Positions 26,920-35,178 of a stretch of 58,690 nt of DNA are shown here, in pieces. This DNA comes from Halobacteriales archaeon QH_7_66_36 (GTDB lineage: Archaea > Halobacteriota > Halobacteria > Halobacteriales > Haloarculaceae). Position numbers and translations under genes: made by a program. Location of the stretch: assembly GCA_003021175.1 (NCBI GenBank), contig PXQV01000008.1, positions 1 through 58,690 on the forward strand, read 5' to 3'. Below the pieces are notes generated by a model. It did no database searches and was not told the origin of the DNA. It saw only the letters and a program-made list of their open reading frames with translations. Numbering within the stretch: position 1 is the first letter of the stretch; each line of letters opens with the position of its first letter.

Positions 26920-29580
26920 TTACTCGTGGATCTCGATGGCCGGACGGCCGGGTTCTGCCTTCGCAGCGGCCGATTCGTCGGCCTCCTCGGCCGGCAGGAC
27001 GCGCACGTCGGCGTCGAACTCTCGTTCGATCAGCCACGTCGCCCGGTTCAGCGCCTCGTACTCCCGTTCCGGCGGGAGCGCGCGGGTCAGCGCCTCGCGT
27101 TCCGCCTGCAGTGACTGGCCGTAGTTGGCCGCGGCGTCACCCTGCTCGCGGATCTCCGAGTCCTCCATGATCGCCGAGATGACGTTCGGCGCGTCGGATT
27201 CGACGGCGATCTCCAGCGCGCGGTGTTTCCACGCCGGGGCGACGACCGCGTCGATGCGGTCCGGGTCCTCGATGCCCGCCACGTCGACGATGTCGCGGAT
27301 GTCCTCGCGGGTGTTCTCCACGAGGCGGCGGCGCGCGGCGGCGTCGGCCGTGTCGGCCGCCGGGTCCGGCCAGTCGGCGTCGACGACCAGTCCCTCGTAC
27401 CCCAGTTCGTCCCACAGTTCCTCGGCGATGTGGGGCGCGACCGGGGCCAGCAGTTTCACGACGACGCGCAGCCCCCGCTCGACGGTGCCGGCGTGTGGCT
27501 CGTCGACGTAGTCGACGTAGCCGCGGACGGTCCGAGCGAGCGACTGTGCCTCGCGGGTCGCGACGTTGAACGTCAGGTCGTCGTACTCGGCGGTGGCGAC
27601 GTCGATGGCCGCGTCAATCTCGTCGCTCAGGTAGGCGGCAGTCGCGTCGCGTTCGCCCGCGGCGTCCGAGCGCACGAACCGCGTCACGTCCCCGTGGAGG
27701 CGGTTCAGGAACGCCCGCGTCGACCGGACGCCCTCCTCGGTCCAGTCGAAGGCGCGGTCCGGCTGGGCGGCCTGCATCATGAACAGCCGGGCCGTGTCCG
27801 CGCCGTACTCCTCGACGATGCGCTGGGGCGAGACGGTGTTCCCCTTCGACTTCGACATCTTCGACCCCTCCAGTTGGACCATCCCCTGTGCCAGCAGGTT
27901 GGTGAACGGCTCGCGGTGGGCCAGCCCCATCTCGTCGGCCAACACCTTCTGGAAGAACCGCGAGTAGAGGAGGTGCATCACGGCGTGTTCGATGCCGCCG
28001 ACGTACTGGTCGACGGGCATCCAGTCGTCGGCCCGCTCGGCGTCGAACGGGGTCGCCTCCAGTTCGGGGGAGACGTACCGCAGGAAGTACCACGAGGAGT
28101 CGACGAACGTGTCCATCGTGTCCGTCTCGCGGGTCGCGGACGCGCCGCAGTCGGGACAGGCCGTCTGCTTCCACTCCTCGGCTGCATCCAGCGGGTTACC
28201 GGTCGTGTTGATGAACGCCGGCAGTTCGACGGGCAACTCCTCGTCGGGGACCAACACCGGGCCGCAGTCGTCACAGTGGACGACCGGAATCGGCGTCCCC
28301 CAGTAGCGCTGCCGGGAGATGCCCCAGTCGCGGAGTCGGTACTGGGTGTGGAACGTCGCGCCGTCGGTGTCCTCGGTGATCTGCTCGCGCGCCTCCGCCG
28401 AAGCGAGGCCGCTGTACTCGCCGCTGTCGACGAGCACGCCGTCCTCGGTGTAGGCGCGCTCGCTCACGTCCGGCACGTCGTCGGCGTCGGAGGCGATCAC
28501 CGGGTCGATGTCGATGCCGAGCTTCGATGCGAACGTGTGATCGCGCTCGTCGTGGCCGGGGACGCCCATCAGCGCGCCCGTCCCCACGTCCGAGAGCACG
28601 AAGTCGGCGACGTAGACGGGGAGTCCCTCGCCCGTGACGGGATTGGTCGCCGTCAGGTCCGTCGGGACGCCGTTCGGCTCGTCGCCGTCGGGGTCCGCCT
28701 CGTGGTGGACGAACTCGTGGACCGCCTCGTCGGTCTCGACGAGTCGCTGGCTGATCTCGTGGCCGGGAGCCAGCGCGAAGAACGTCGCGCCGTAGACGGT
28801 GTCCGCGCGGGTGGTGAACGCCTCGACGGTCTGTTCGATGCCCGGGCCGTCGACCTCGAAGGGGAGCCGCGTCCCCTCCTGTCGGCCGATCCAGTTGCGC
28901 TGCATCTCGCGGACGGAGTCGGGCCACCCGTCGAGGTGGTCGATGTCGTCCAGCAGTTCGTCGGCGTACTCGGTTATCTCCAGGAACCACTGGGCCAGTT
29001 CCCGCTCCGCGACGGGCGTGTCACAGCGCCAGCAGAGTTCCTCGTCGCCCTCAACCTGCTCGTCCGCGAGCACCGTCTCACAGGAGGGACACCAGTTCAC
29101 GTCGGCGTCGCGCCGCTCCACGAGGCCGGCGTCGTGGAACAGACCGAACAGCCACTGGTTCCACCGGTAGTACTCCGGCTCGCAGGTGGTCACCTCGCGG
29201 TCCCAGTCGTAGCCGAACCCCATCGACTCCATCTGGCCCTTCATCGTCTCGATGCAGTCGATTGTCCAGTCGCGGGGGTTCGAGTCGCGCTCCTTGGCGG
29301 CGTTCTCGGCGGGAAGGCCGAACGCGTCCCATCCCATCGGATGCAGCACGTCGTCACCCTGCATCCGCCGGAACCGCGCGTACGCGTCGGTGATGGTGTA
29401 GTTCCGGACGTGGCCCATGTGGAGCTGTCCCGAGGGATACGGGTACATCCCGAGCACGTACGTCGGCTCCGCTGCGTCGTCGGGCGTCCGGTAGGCGTCG
29501 GCCTCGTCCCATCGCTCCTGCCAGCGTCGTTCGACCGCCGTGTGGTCGTAGCCGTGGTCCAGTTCGCTCATGAGAGTCAT
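26920..29580 (-). CDS. leuS: Leucyl-tRNA synthetase (bacterial type)
   Basis: This 886-residue class I synthetase has HMGH (residues 54-57) and KMSKSKGN around residue 610. A zinc-like CPSC...CWRC region and an editing domain containing TTRADTVYGATFFALAPGHE are present. The order and wording (HMGHVRNYTITDAYARFRRMQG, LHPMGWDAFGLPAENAA) are those of bacterial LeuRS, as known for haloarchaea and explained by old lateral transfer. ATG 29571 (three codons in) is an alternative start; CTTAAG at about 29609-29617 fits the first ATG. Confidence 0.96.
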   Translation of the reverse strand: MTLMSELDHGYDHTAVERRWQERWDEADAYRTPDDAAEPTYVLGMYPYPSGQLHMGHVRNYTITDAYARFRRMQGDDVLHPMGWDAFGLPAENAAKERDSNPRDWTIDCIETMKGQMESMGFGYDWDREVTTCEPEYYRWNQWLFGLFHDAGLVERRDADVNWCPSCETVLADEQVEGDEELCWRCDTPVAERELAQWFLEITEYADELLDDIDHLDGWPDSVREMQRNWIGRQEGTRLPFEVDGPGIEQTVEAFTTRADTVYGATFFALAPGHEISQRLVETDEAVHEFVHHEADPDGDEPNGVPTDLTATNPVTGEGLPVYVADFVLSDVGTGALMGVPGHDERDHTFASKLGIDIDPVIASDADDVPDVSERAYTEDGVLVDSGEYSGLASAEAREQITEDTDGATFHTQYRLRDWGISRQRYWGTPIPVVHCDDCGPVLVPDEELPVELPAFINTTGNPLDAAEEWKQTACPDCGASATRETDTMDTFVDSSWYFLRYVSPELEATPFDAERADDWMPVDQYVGGIEHAVMHLLYSRFFQKVLADEMGLAHREPFTNLLAQGMVQLEGSKMSKSKGNTVSPQRIVEEYGADTARLFMMQAAQPDRAFDWTEEGVRSTRAFLNRLHGDVTRFVRSDAAGERDATAAYLSDEIDAAIDVATAEYDDLTFNVATREAQSLARTVRGYVDYVDEPHAGTVERGLRVVVKLLAPVAPHIAEELWDELGYEGLVVDADWPDPAADTADAAARRRLVENTREDIRDIVDVAGIEDPDRIDAVVAPAWKHRALEIAVESDAPNVISAIMEDSEIREQGDAAANYGQSLQAEREALTRALPPEREYEALNRATWLIEREFDADVRVLPAEEADESAAAKAEPGRPAIEIHE

Positions 29581-29632
29581 TTGTTGCTTCGAAGTTACGG
29601 TTCAGTCCTTAAGCTTTCTATCCAGCCGTGGG

Positions 29633-29758
29633 TACTGTTCAGAGAAGCGCGATTCAGGTGGATGAGCCAGCAACAGGAGGTAGAAAGCCCCCGGCCCCTT
29701 TCAGTCCCACCCACCGCGATTTCTCAAGCGAGCGACGACCCCTCATCTGGACGCTCCC
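29633..29758 (+). repeat. Structured dispersed element, copy B (stem-less form)
   Basis: It shares the outer part of the family: ACTGTTCAG start, GAAAG (29683-29687), CTTTC (29698-29702), AGTCCCACCCACCGCGATTT and GCGACGACCCC. The inner stem and its loop are missing exactly: CCCCCGG runs straight into CCCC. It fills the space between leuS and priL. No gene is visible in this gap. Confidence 0.7.
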
Positions 29759-29826
29759 AGCCGCGGGACAGGTCGCATTGGCGTCGCAACGCTAGGACAG
29801 CCAGCGCGCGCGACGAGGACGCCGCG

Positions 29827-30840
29827 TCACTCCCCTTCGACCAGTTCCAGTCGCTGCTCGTAGTAGGCGAGCGGGTGGTTGATCGTCTCGCACAGTTCGT
29901 CTGGGTTGTAGCAGTCGCCGTTCGCCTGCATCGTCTCACACGACGGCGGTGCGAACTGGGCGTCATCGCCCGCGAGACGCTCGTACTGTTCGCGCAGGTC
30001 GGCGGAGGCGTCGTCCAGTAGCGTCGCCACCCGCTCGAACTCCGCGCCGGTCGACGCGAGAAAGGTCAACAGCGCGAACCGGCCGGTCGCGCTCGTCTTA
30101 CCGTCCCGTGCCCGCGCCACGAGCGTCTGCACGCAGGGCGGGAACGCCGACGGCTCGAACCGGTCGACGCCGTCCGTCTGTTCCACCGGCGCGAGGGTGT
30201 CGTGGAGGTTCGCCACCTCCGCGTCGAGCGCGCCGGCGATGGGGTCGGGCACCGATAGTGGTAGGCCGTCGGCGACCCGGACCCGGACCGCCTCGCGGAG
30301 CAGTTCGTACAGCTCGCGCCGCGAGACCGTCACGTCGCCGTCGGCGAGCACGCGCGTCGCGAGCCGCCAGCGGGTGCCCGAAAGCGGCGCGGCGAGTTCC
30401 AGATACGTGCCGACCCGCACTGCGAACGTGCCGTCGCCGGTCGGCCGCACGTCGCCGCCGGCGTCGAAGTCGGAAAGCAGCGCGTCGAGCGAAAGCGTAC
30501 CGTCGTCCGTGGATTTCAGCTGCGTCTCCTCGTCGAAGTCGTCGGTGAACCGCTCGTAGGCGAGCGTCGCCTCGGCGCGGGCGTACTTCTCGACCGCACC
30601 AGACACGTCCACCAGCGAGACAAGGACGCGCGCGACCGGATACGAGAGCAGTTCGGCGCGGGCGCTCCACGACCGGTTCGCGGCGACCGTGCCGTCGACG
30701 AGCGCGCGCTCCACTCGCTCGACGCCGCGCTCGACCGGCGCGCCGCCCTCGCGGACGACAGAAGCGAGGTCCACGTCCGCCGCCTCGACGGCCTCGCGAG
30801 CGGCCGACAGGAACGGGTAGCGGGTGTGGATTCGTTGCAT
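29827..30840 (-). CDS. priL: DNA primase large subunit PriL
   Basis: The 337-residue protein begins MQRIHTRYPFLSAAREAVEA and has the conserved iron-sulfur cysteines of PriL: FPPCVQTL and PPSCETMQANGDCYNPDELC near the C-terminus, with NHPLAYYEQRLE at the end. PriL regulates PriS in making RNA/DNA primers. PriS is not in the window. The ATG at 30840 gives the standard N-terminus, with AATAAACG at 30864-30871 about 26 nt upstream. Confidence 0.92.
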   Translation of the reverse strand: MQRIHTRYPFLSAAREAVEAADVDLASVVREGGAPVERGVERVERALVDGTVAANRSWSARAELLSYPVARVLVSLVDVSGAVEKYARAEATLAYERFTDDFDEETQLKSTDDGTLSLDALLSDFDAGGDVRPTGDGTFAVRVGTYLELAAPLSGTRWRLATRVLADGDVTVSRRELYELLREAVRVRVADGLPLSVPDPIAGALDAEVANLHDTLAPVEQTDGVDRFEPSAFPPCVQTLVARARDGKTSATGRFALLTFLASTGAEFERVATLLDDASADLREQYERLAGDDAQFAPPSCETMQANGDCYNPDELCETINHPLAYYEQRLELVEGE

Positions 30841-30894
30841 GGCCTCGGCTTGTAGAGGGGCCTGAATAAACGCGACGGTAAGCGGGGTCGAGCA

Positions 30895-30901
30895 CAAAAA
30901 A
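30895..30901 (-). terminator. T-run, probable terminator of tssA
   Basis: Seven consecutive T on the minus strand lie about 190 nt after the tssA stop and immediately after a second, orphan copy of the tssA 3' end. Archaeal termination uses T-runs. Confidence 0.45.
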
Positions 30902-30916
30902 GTGAGCGAGTTCGCT

Positions 30917-31109
30917 TACTCGGCCTCGCCGTGCTCGCGGGTCACGGTGTCTGCTCGCGGCCGGTGGCCGTCTGTTCGCGGCTCCGCCGCTCACACGGCC
31001 CGCAGACCCCCGGTCCGCGCTGCTCGCACGGCCCGAGGTGGCTTCGCCGCCACGCTGTTCCCCGCTCGCGTTTCCGAGGCCTCGTAGGCAGAGCCTACTC
31101 GGCCTCGCC
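30917..31109. repeat. 14-bp direct repeat flanking a ~165-bp palindrome-rich insert at the tssA 3' end
   Basis: TACTCGGCCTCGCC occurs at 30917-30930 and at 31096-31109; both encode the tssA C-terminal G-E-A-E plus stop on the minus strand. The stretch between is GC-rich with short palindromes (GTGGCTTCGCCGCCAC, GCGGCTCCGCCGC) and no credible gene. The arrangement looks like an insertion with target duplication that separated tssA from its terminator. Confidence 0.45.
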
Positions 31110-31955
31110 TGTCTCGACGGGCGCGCCGACGAGGTTCCCCCACTCGGTCCACGAGCCGTCATAATTGATGGTGTCGTCGTAGCCGAGCAGTTCGTGGAGC
31201 GCGAACCACGCGACCGACGAGCGCTCGCCGATCCGGCAGTACGCGACGGTCGTGCCGTCGCCGTCGATGCCTTTCTCGGCGTACAGCTCTTCGATCTCGT
31301 CGGCGTCCTTGAACGTGCCGTCGTCGTTCGTGACGGCCGCCCACGAGATGTTCTGGGCACCGGGGATGTGACCGCCGCGCTGGGCGGTCTCCTGCAGGCC
31401 CGGCGGCGCGAGGATCTCGCCGGAGAACTCCTCGGGCGAGCGCACGTCGACCAGCGGAATGCCGCGCTCGACGGCGTTGTCAACGTCCTCGCGGTAGGCG
31501 CGGATAGACTCGCGCGGGCCGGACGCCTCGTAGTCGACGGCCGAGAACTCGGGCACCTCCTCGGTGGTCGAGTAGTCGTTGTCGACCCAGTACTCGCGGC
31601 CGCCGTCCATGAGCTTCACGTCGTCGTGGCCGTAGTACTTGAACTGCCAGTAGGTGTAGGCGGCGAACCAGTTGGAGTTGTCGCCGTACAGGACGACCGT
31701 CGAGTCGTCGCTGATGCCGTGACTCCCGAGCAGGTCCTCGAAGTCCTCCTCCGTGAGGATGTCGCGGGTCGTCTGGTCCTGCAGTTGGGTCTCCCAGTTG
31801 AAGCCGACTGCCCCCGGCGCGTGCGCCTCGTCGTACGCCTCCGTGTCCACGTCGACCTCGACCAGCCGGTGGCCGGAGTCGTCGCTCTGGAACTCGTCGA
31901 GATGCCCTTCCACCCAGTCGGCGGAAACGAGCACGTCCTTCGCGTAATCAGTCAT
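31095..31955 (-). CDS. tssA: Thiosulfate/3-mercaptopyruvate sulfurtransferase (two rhodanese domains)
   Basis: The 286-residue protein has an inactive N-terminal rhodanese domain (around VEVDVDTEAYDEAHAPGAVGF) and a catalytic C-terminal one with VDVRSPEEFSGE and active-site cysteine in VAYCRIGERSS. It transfers sulfane sulfur from thiosulfate or mercaptopyruvate to acceptors such as cyanide or thiols. The CRIGER loop is typical of thiosulfate-preferring archaeal forms. It is divergent from a second sulfurtransferase, with a 268-bp shared regulatory region. Confidence 0.9.
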   Translation of the reverse strand: MTDYAKDVLVSADWVEGHLDEFQSDDSGHRLVEVDVDTEAYDEAHAPGAVGFNWETQLQDQTTRDILTEEDFEDLLGSHGISDDSTVVLYGDNSNWFAAYTYWQFKYYGHDDVKLMDGGREYWVDNDYSTTEEVPEFSAVDYEASGPRESIRAYREDVDNAVERGIPLVDVRSPEEFSGEILAPPGLQETAQRGGHIPGAQNISWAAVTNDDGTFKDADEIEELYAEKGIDGDGTTVAYCRIGERSSVAWFALHELLGYDDTINYDGSWTEWGNLVGAPVETGEAE

Positions 31956-32223
31956 GATACACTTCGTATTGATGCGGCCATCACATATCGCTCTTCCCCT
32001 CGGCCAGTTCGGCCACCGCTCTCGTCTACCGGACACTGTTGCCGCGTTCGCCGCGACTGCCACGACCAGACAGAACCGTCTTCGAGTTCTATCCGAGACT
32101 CCGAGCCGACGGCCACGGACAGAGGATTCAGCCCGAAACGAGCAATTTTTGTCGGTAGCGTGGAGTGGTGCCGAACCGCGTCGATGACGCCGGGTTGAAA
32201 CGCCGTCGGAGCGACCCTCCGGT

Positions 32224-32997
32224 ATGAACGACGTGGTCGTCTCCGGGGAGCGGCTCGCCGACCGGCTGGACGCGGTGCGTGTCGTTGACGTGCGCGACGC
32301 GTGGGAGTTCGACGGCATCGGCCACCTGCCCGGTGCGGTCAACGTGCCGTTCGACACGTTCCGGAGCGACGACGGCGAGGCGGGGAAGCTCCCCGGCGCG
32401 GACCACTTCGCCGACCTGATGGAGTCTGCGGGGATCGGGACGGACGACCGCGTGGTCGCGTACGACGACCACCACGGCGTGTTCGCGGCCCGGCTGCTCG
32501 TCACCGCGGAGCTGTACGGCCACGACCCCTCCAAGCTGCATCTGCTTGACGGCGACTTCTCCGCGTGGCAGCGCGACCACGAGACGACGAGCGACGAGCC
32601 GACACCCGAGCCGGCCACCTACGAGGCGACGTTCGACACCGACGGCCCGCTCATCCCGATGGCGGCGGTCCGGGAAGCCATCGACGGCGGCGCGACGCTG
32701 GTCGACACCCGCGAGACGCAGGAGTACGAGGAGGGCCACATCGAGGGGGCGATCCGACTCGACTGGCGCGAGCTCGTCGGCGACGACCGGGGCATGAAGC
32801 CCGAGGCGACGCTCCGTGACCTACTGGCCGAACGTGGCATCCACCCCGAGGACCGGATCGTCCTCTACTGTAACACCGCTCGGCGCATCAGCCACACCTA
32901 CACCGTGCTTCGCCACCTCGACTACCCCGATCTGGCCTTCTACGAGGGGTCGCTGACGGAGTGGGAGCGAGAGGGTGGCGAACTCGTCACGGAGTGA
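32224..32997 (+). CDS. tssB: Thiosulfate/3-mercaptopyruvate sulfurtransferase, second paralogue
   Basis: The 257-residue protein again has two rhodanese domains. The first has VVDVRDAWEFDGIGHLPGAVNVPFD with no catalytic cysteine; the second has LVDTRETQEYEEGHIEGAI and the active cysteine in LYCNTARRIS. The CNTARR loop differs from CRIGER of its divergent partner, which suggests a different substrate preference. The shared upstream region may coordinate both. Its 3' end overlaps the convergent next gene by 11 nt. Confidence 0.9.
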   Translation: MNDVVVSGERLADRLDAVRVVDVRDAWEFDGIGHLPGAVNVPFDTFRSDDGEAGKLPGADHFADLMESAGIGTDDRVVAYDDHHGVFAARLLVTAELYGHDPSKLHLLDGDFSAWQRDHETTSDEPTPEPATYEATFDTDGPLIPMAAVREAIDGGATLVDTRETQEYEEGHIEGAIRLDWRELVGDDRGMKPEATLRDLLAERGIHPEDRIVLYCNTARRISHTYTVLRHLDYPDLAFYEGSLTEWEREGGELVTE

Positions 32998-33979
32998 CCT
33001 GATTCCCGTCGGAGAGCAGCGACACCACCTCGACGACGAGCGCGACAGCCAGCGGCCCGGCGATGAAGCCGATGGCACCGAGCGAGAGGATGCCGCCGAC
33101 GAAGCCGACGAAGTAGAGCGTCACCGGCAGGTCGGCGGCGTAGCTCGCGAGCCGTGGCCGGATGATCGCGTCCGGAAGCAGGCCGACGACGATGCCGCCG
33201 ACGAGCGCCACGAGCAGCGCCCGCGTGACGTTACCCGCGAGGAAGTCGGCGAGCGCGAGCGCGGCCAGCAGTATGCCCGGCCCGGCCACGGGGACGAACT
33301 GGAGGACGGCCGCGCCGACCGCGAGCGTGACGGGCACGGGATACCCGAGTGCTACGAACGTGCCGAACGCGACGACGAACGTGGCCGCCGCCGTCGCCGC
33401 CTGCAGGACGTAGATCCCGTAGAGGGTGTCGCGCGTCCGGCCGTGGAACCGCCTGACAACGTCGTGATACCCCTCGGGCACGACGTTGAACACGGCCTTG
33501 GCGGCCGCCTCCGGCCGGAGCAGCAGGCCGAACAGCAACACTCCGAACAACACGAGTTTCAGGACGAGCACCGGCGTCGACTGGGCGACGTTGACCGCGA
33601 TGCGCTGGAGGCCGGTGACGACCGGATCGACGAGCGTCGACGTCTCGACCCGGTACATCTGGCCGGCGAACGTCACCGAGAAGTCGTCGGGAAGATCCGT
33701 CACCAGCGCGACGATGGCGGTGCGCCGCCGGTAGAGGGCGAGACCCGCGAGGCCGAGCGCCGAGAGGACGATGCCGAACGCGCCCGCCGAGATGGCACCT
33801 GCGGCCAATCGCCGCGAGAGCCCGCGCCGCTGGAGCCGCTGGTGGAGCGGATACACCACGTACGCGACGGTGATCGCGAAGAAGGCCGTGACGATGACGT
33901 CCTGCAACACCAGCGCCGTGACGGCGAGCAGGCCGACGAGTACGGCCGCGAGCACGTACCGACGGACGGAGCGGGACAC
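32987..33979 (-). CDS. AI-2E family transporter-like membrane protein
   Basis: The 330-residue protein has two N-terminal helices (RRYVLAAVLVGLLAVTALVLQDVIVTAFFAITVAYVVYPLHQRL), a periplasm-like loop, and a C-terminal set of helices with PVTLAVGAAVLQFVPVAGPGILLA and PDAIIRPRL, the family signature. Members include AI-2 exporters and Na+/H+ antiporters, so the substrate is open. I chose the GTG at 33979 because the family N-terminus starts there; the upstream part of the open frame is not protein-like. AAAACGTTAC upstream can serve as TATA. Confidence 0.85.
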   Translation of the reverse strand: MSRSVRRYVLAAVLVGLLAVTALVLQDVIVTAFFAITVAYVVYPLHQRLQRRGLSRRLAAGAISAGAFGIVLSALGLAGLALYRRRTAIVALVTDLPDDFSVTFAGQMYRVETSTLVDPVVTGLQRIAVNVAQSTPVLVLKLVLFGVLLFGLLLRPEAAAKAVFNVVPEGYHDVVRRFHGRTRDTLYGIYVLQAATAAATFVVAFGTFVALGYPVPVTLAVGAAVLQFVPVAGPGILLAALALADFLAGNVTRALLVALVGGIVVGLLPDAIIRPRLASYAADLPVTLYFVGFVGGILSLGAIGFIAGPLAVALVVEVVSLLSDGNQVTP

Positions 33980-34066
33980 GACGGCATCTGGCGGCCCCCG
34001 AGAGTAACGTTTTCGGCAACGACGGAAGGTAGTCGTCACGTCGCCCGTCGCGGTCGTTTCCGCGCT

Positions 34067-34077
34067 CCTTATCAAAC
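34067..34077 (+). promoter_or_regulatory. TATA box of thiBPQ
   Basis: CTTATCAAAC is centred about 27 nt before the ATG of thiB, so the transcript is probably leaderless. I see no TPP riboswitch in the short intergenic space. Confidence 0.55.
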
Positions 34078-34098
34078 ACCCGGTGGAACTACCCGGTA

Positions 34099-35178
34099 AT
34101 GACACGAACGACGCGCCTGACGCGGCGGGGGTATCTCGCGGCCGTCGGCGGGGCGAGCGCTGCGCTCGCCGGATGTACGGGATTCACCGGCAGCGGCGAC
34201 CCGAGCGGGACGCTCACCGTCGCGACGTACCCCTCGTGGGTCGAGGGTGAGGGGCCGGCCGGCCCGTGGCTGAAGGAGGAGTTCGAGGCGACGTATCCGG
34301 ACGCGACGGTCGAGTACGTCACCCCCGAATCGACGGTCAACAACTACATCCGTCGGAAGTCTGAGGGCGCACCCATCGACGCCGACCTGTACGTCGGCCT
34401 CAACGTGGACCAACTGCTCCGCGTCGACGCGGAACTCGACGACCCGCTGTTCCTCGACGTGCAGGGTGAGGTCAAAAACGGCGGCAACGTGAAGGACGGC
34501 CTCCGATTCGACCCGGACGGTCGGGCGGTGCCGTACGACACCGGCTACATCTCGCTCGTCTTCGACGAGTCGGCAGTCGACCGGCCGGCGACGTTCACGG
34601 ACCTGACGGCCGACGCGTGGAGCGACTCGCTCATCGTCCAGAACGCGCAGTCGTCGGCGACGGGCCGTGCGTTCCTGCTGTGGACGATACAGCAGCTCGG
34701 CGCGGACGGCTATCTCGACTACTGGCGGTCGCTCAAGGAGAACGGCATCACGGTGCTCGGGAGTTGGGACGACGCGTACAACGCCTACTCCGAGGAGGAG
34801 AAGCCGATGGTTGTCTCCTACTCGACGGATCAGGTGCACGCCAACCGCTACGGTCAGGACATGACGCGCCATCAGGTCGCGTTCCTCGAAGAGCAGGGGT
34901 ACGCCAATCCGGAAGGGATGGCGCTGTTCGCCGACTCCGACAACCGCGAGCTGGCGACGGCGTTCATGGACTTCATGCTCTCGCCGGCGGCACAGGGTGA
35001 GATCGCGGTCCGGAACGTTCAGTTCCCGGCGATCCCGGAATCGGAGGCGGAGCTGCCGGAGACGTTCGCGCAGTACGCCAAGGCACCGACGGAGCCGGTG
35101 ACGTTTACCTACGAGGGGCTGAAGGGGAACGTGGATGGCTGGACCGAGGACTGGGCCCGCGAAATCGCGCAGGGCTGA
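34099..35178 (+). CDS. thiB: Thiamine ABC transporter, substrate-binding lipoprotein
   Basis: The 359-residue protein has a Tat-type signal (R9-R10 in LTRRGYLAAVGG) and a lipobox LAGC with C26 as the lipid anchor, the normal export mode in halophiles. The mature part matches ThiB: GTLTVATYPSWV, AVPYDTGYISLVFD, and YSTDQVHANRYGQD. It binds thiamine outside the cell and hands it to ThiP. It overlaps thiP by 44 nt, so the three genes form a tight operon. Confidence 0.9.
   Translation: MTRTTRLTRRGYLAAVGGASAALAGCTGFTGSGDPSGTLTVATYPSWVEGEGPAGPWLKEEFEATYPDATVEYVTPESTVNNYIRRKSEGAPIDADLYVGLNVDQLLRVDAELDDPLFLDVQGEVKNGGNVKDGLRFDPDGRAVPYDTGYISLVFDESAVDRPATFTDLTADAWSDSLIVQNAQSSATGRAFLLWTIQQLGADGYLDYWRSLKENGITVLGSWDDAYNAYSEEEKPMVVSYSTDQVHANRYGQDMTRHQVAFLEEQGYANPEGMALFADSDNRELATAFMDFMLSPAAQGEIAVRNVQFPAIPESEAELPETFAQYAKAPTEPVTFTYEGLKGNVDGWTEDWAREIAQG

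Noticed and set aside
27223-30021. 932-codon plus-strand open frame opposite leuS
   Set aside because: It is antisense to a well-conserved synthetase with all motifs and shows no family resemblance.
32987-33979. Quorum-sensing AI-2 exporter
   Set aside because: Only family membership is supported. AI-2E family proteins include ion antiporters and no LuxS is nearby, so a signalling role is not claimed.
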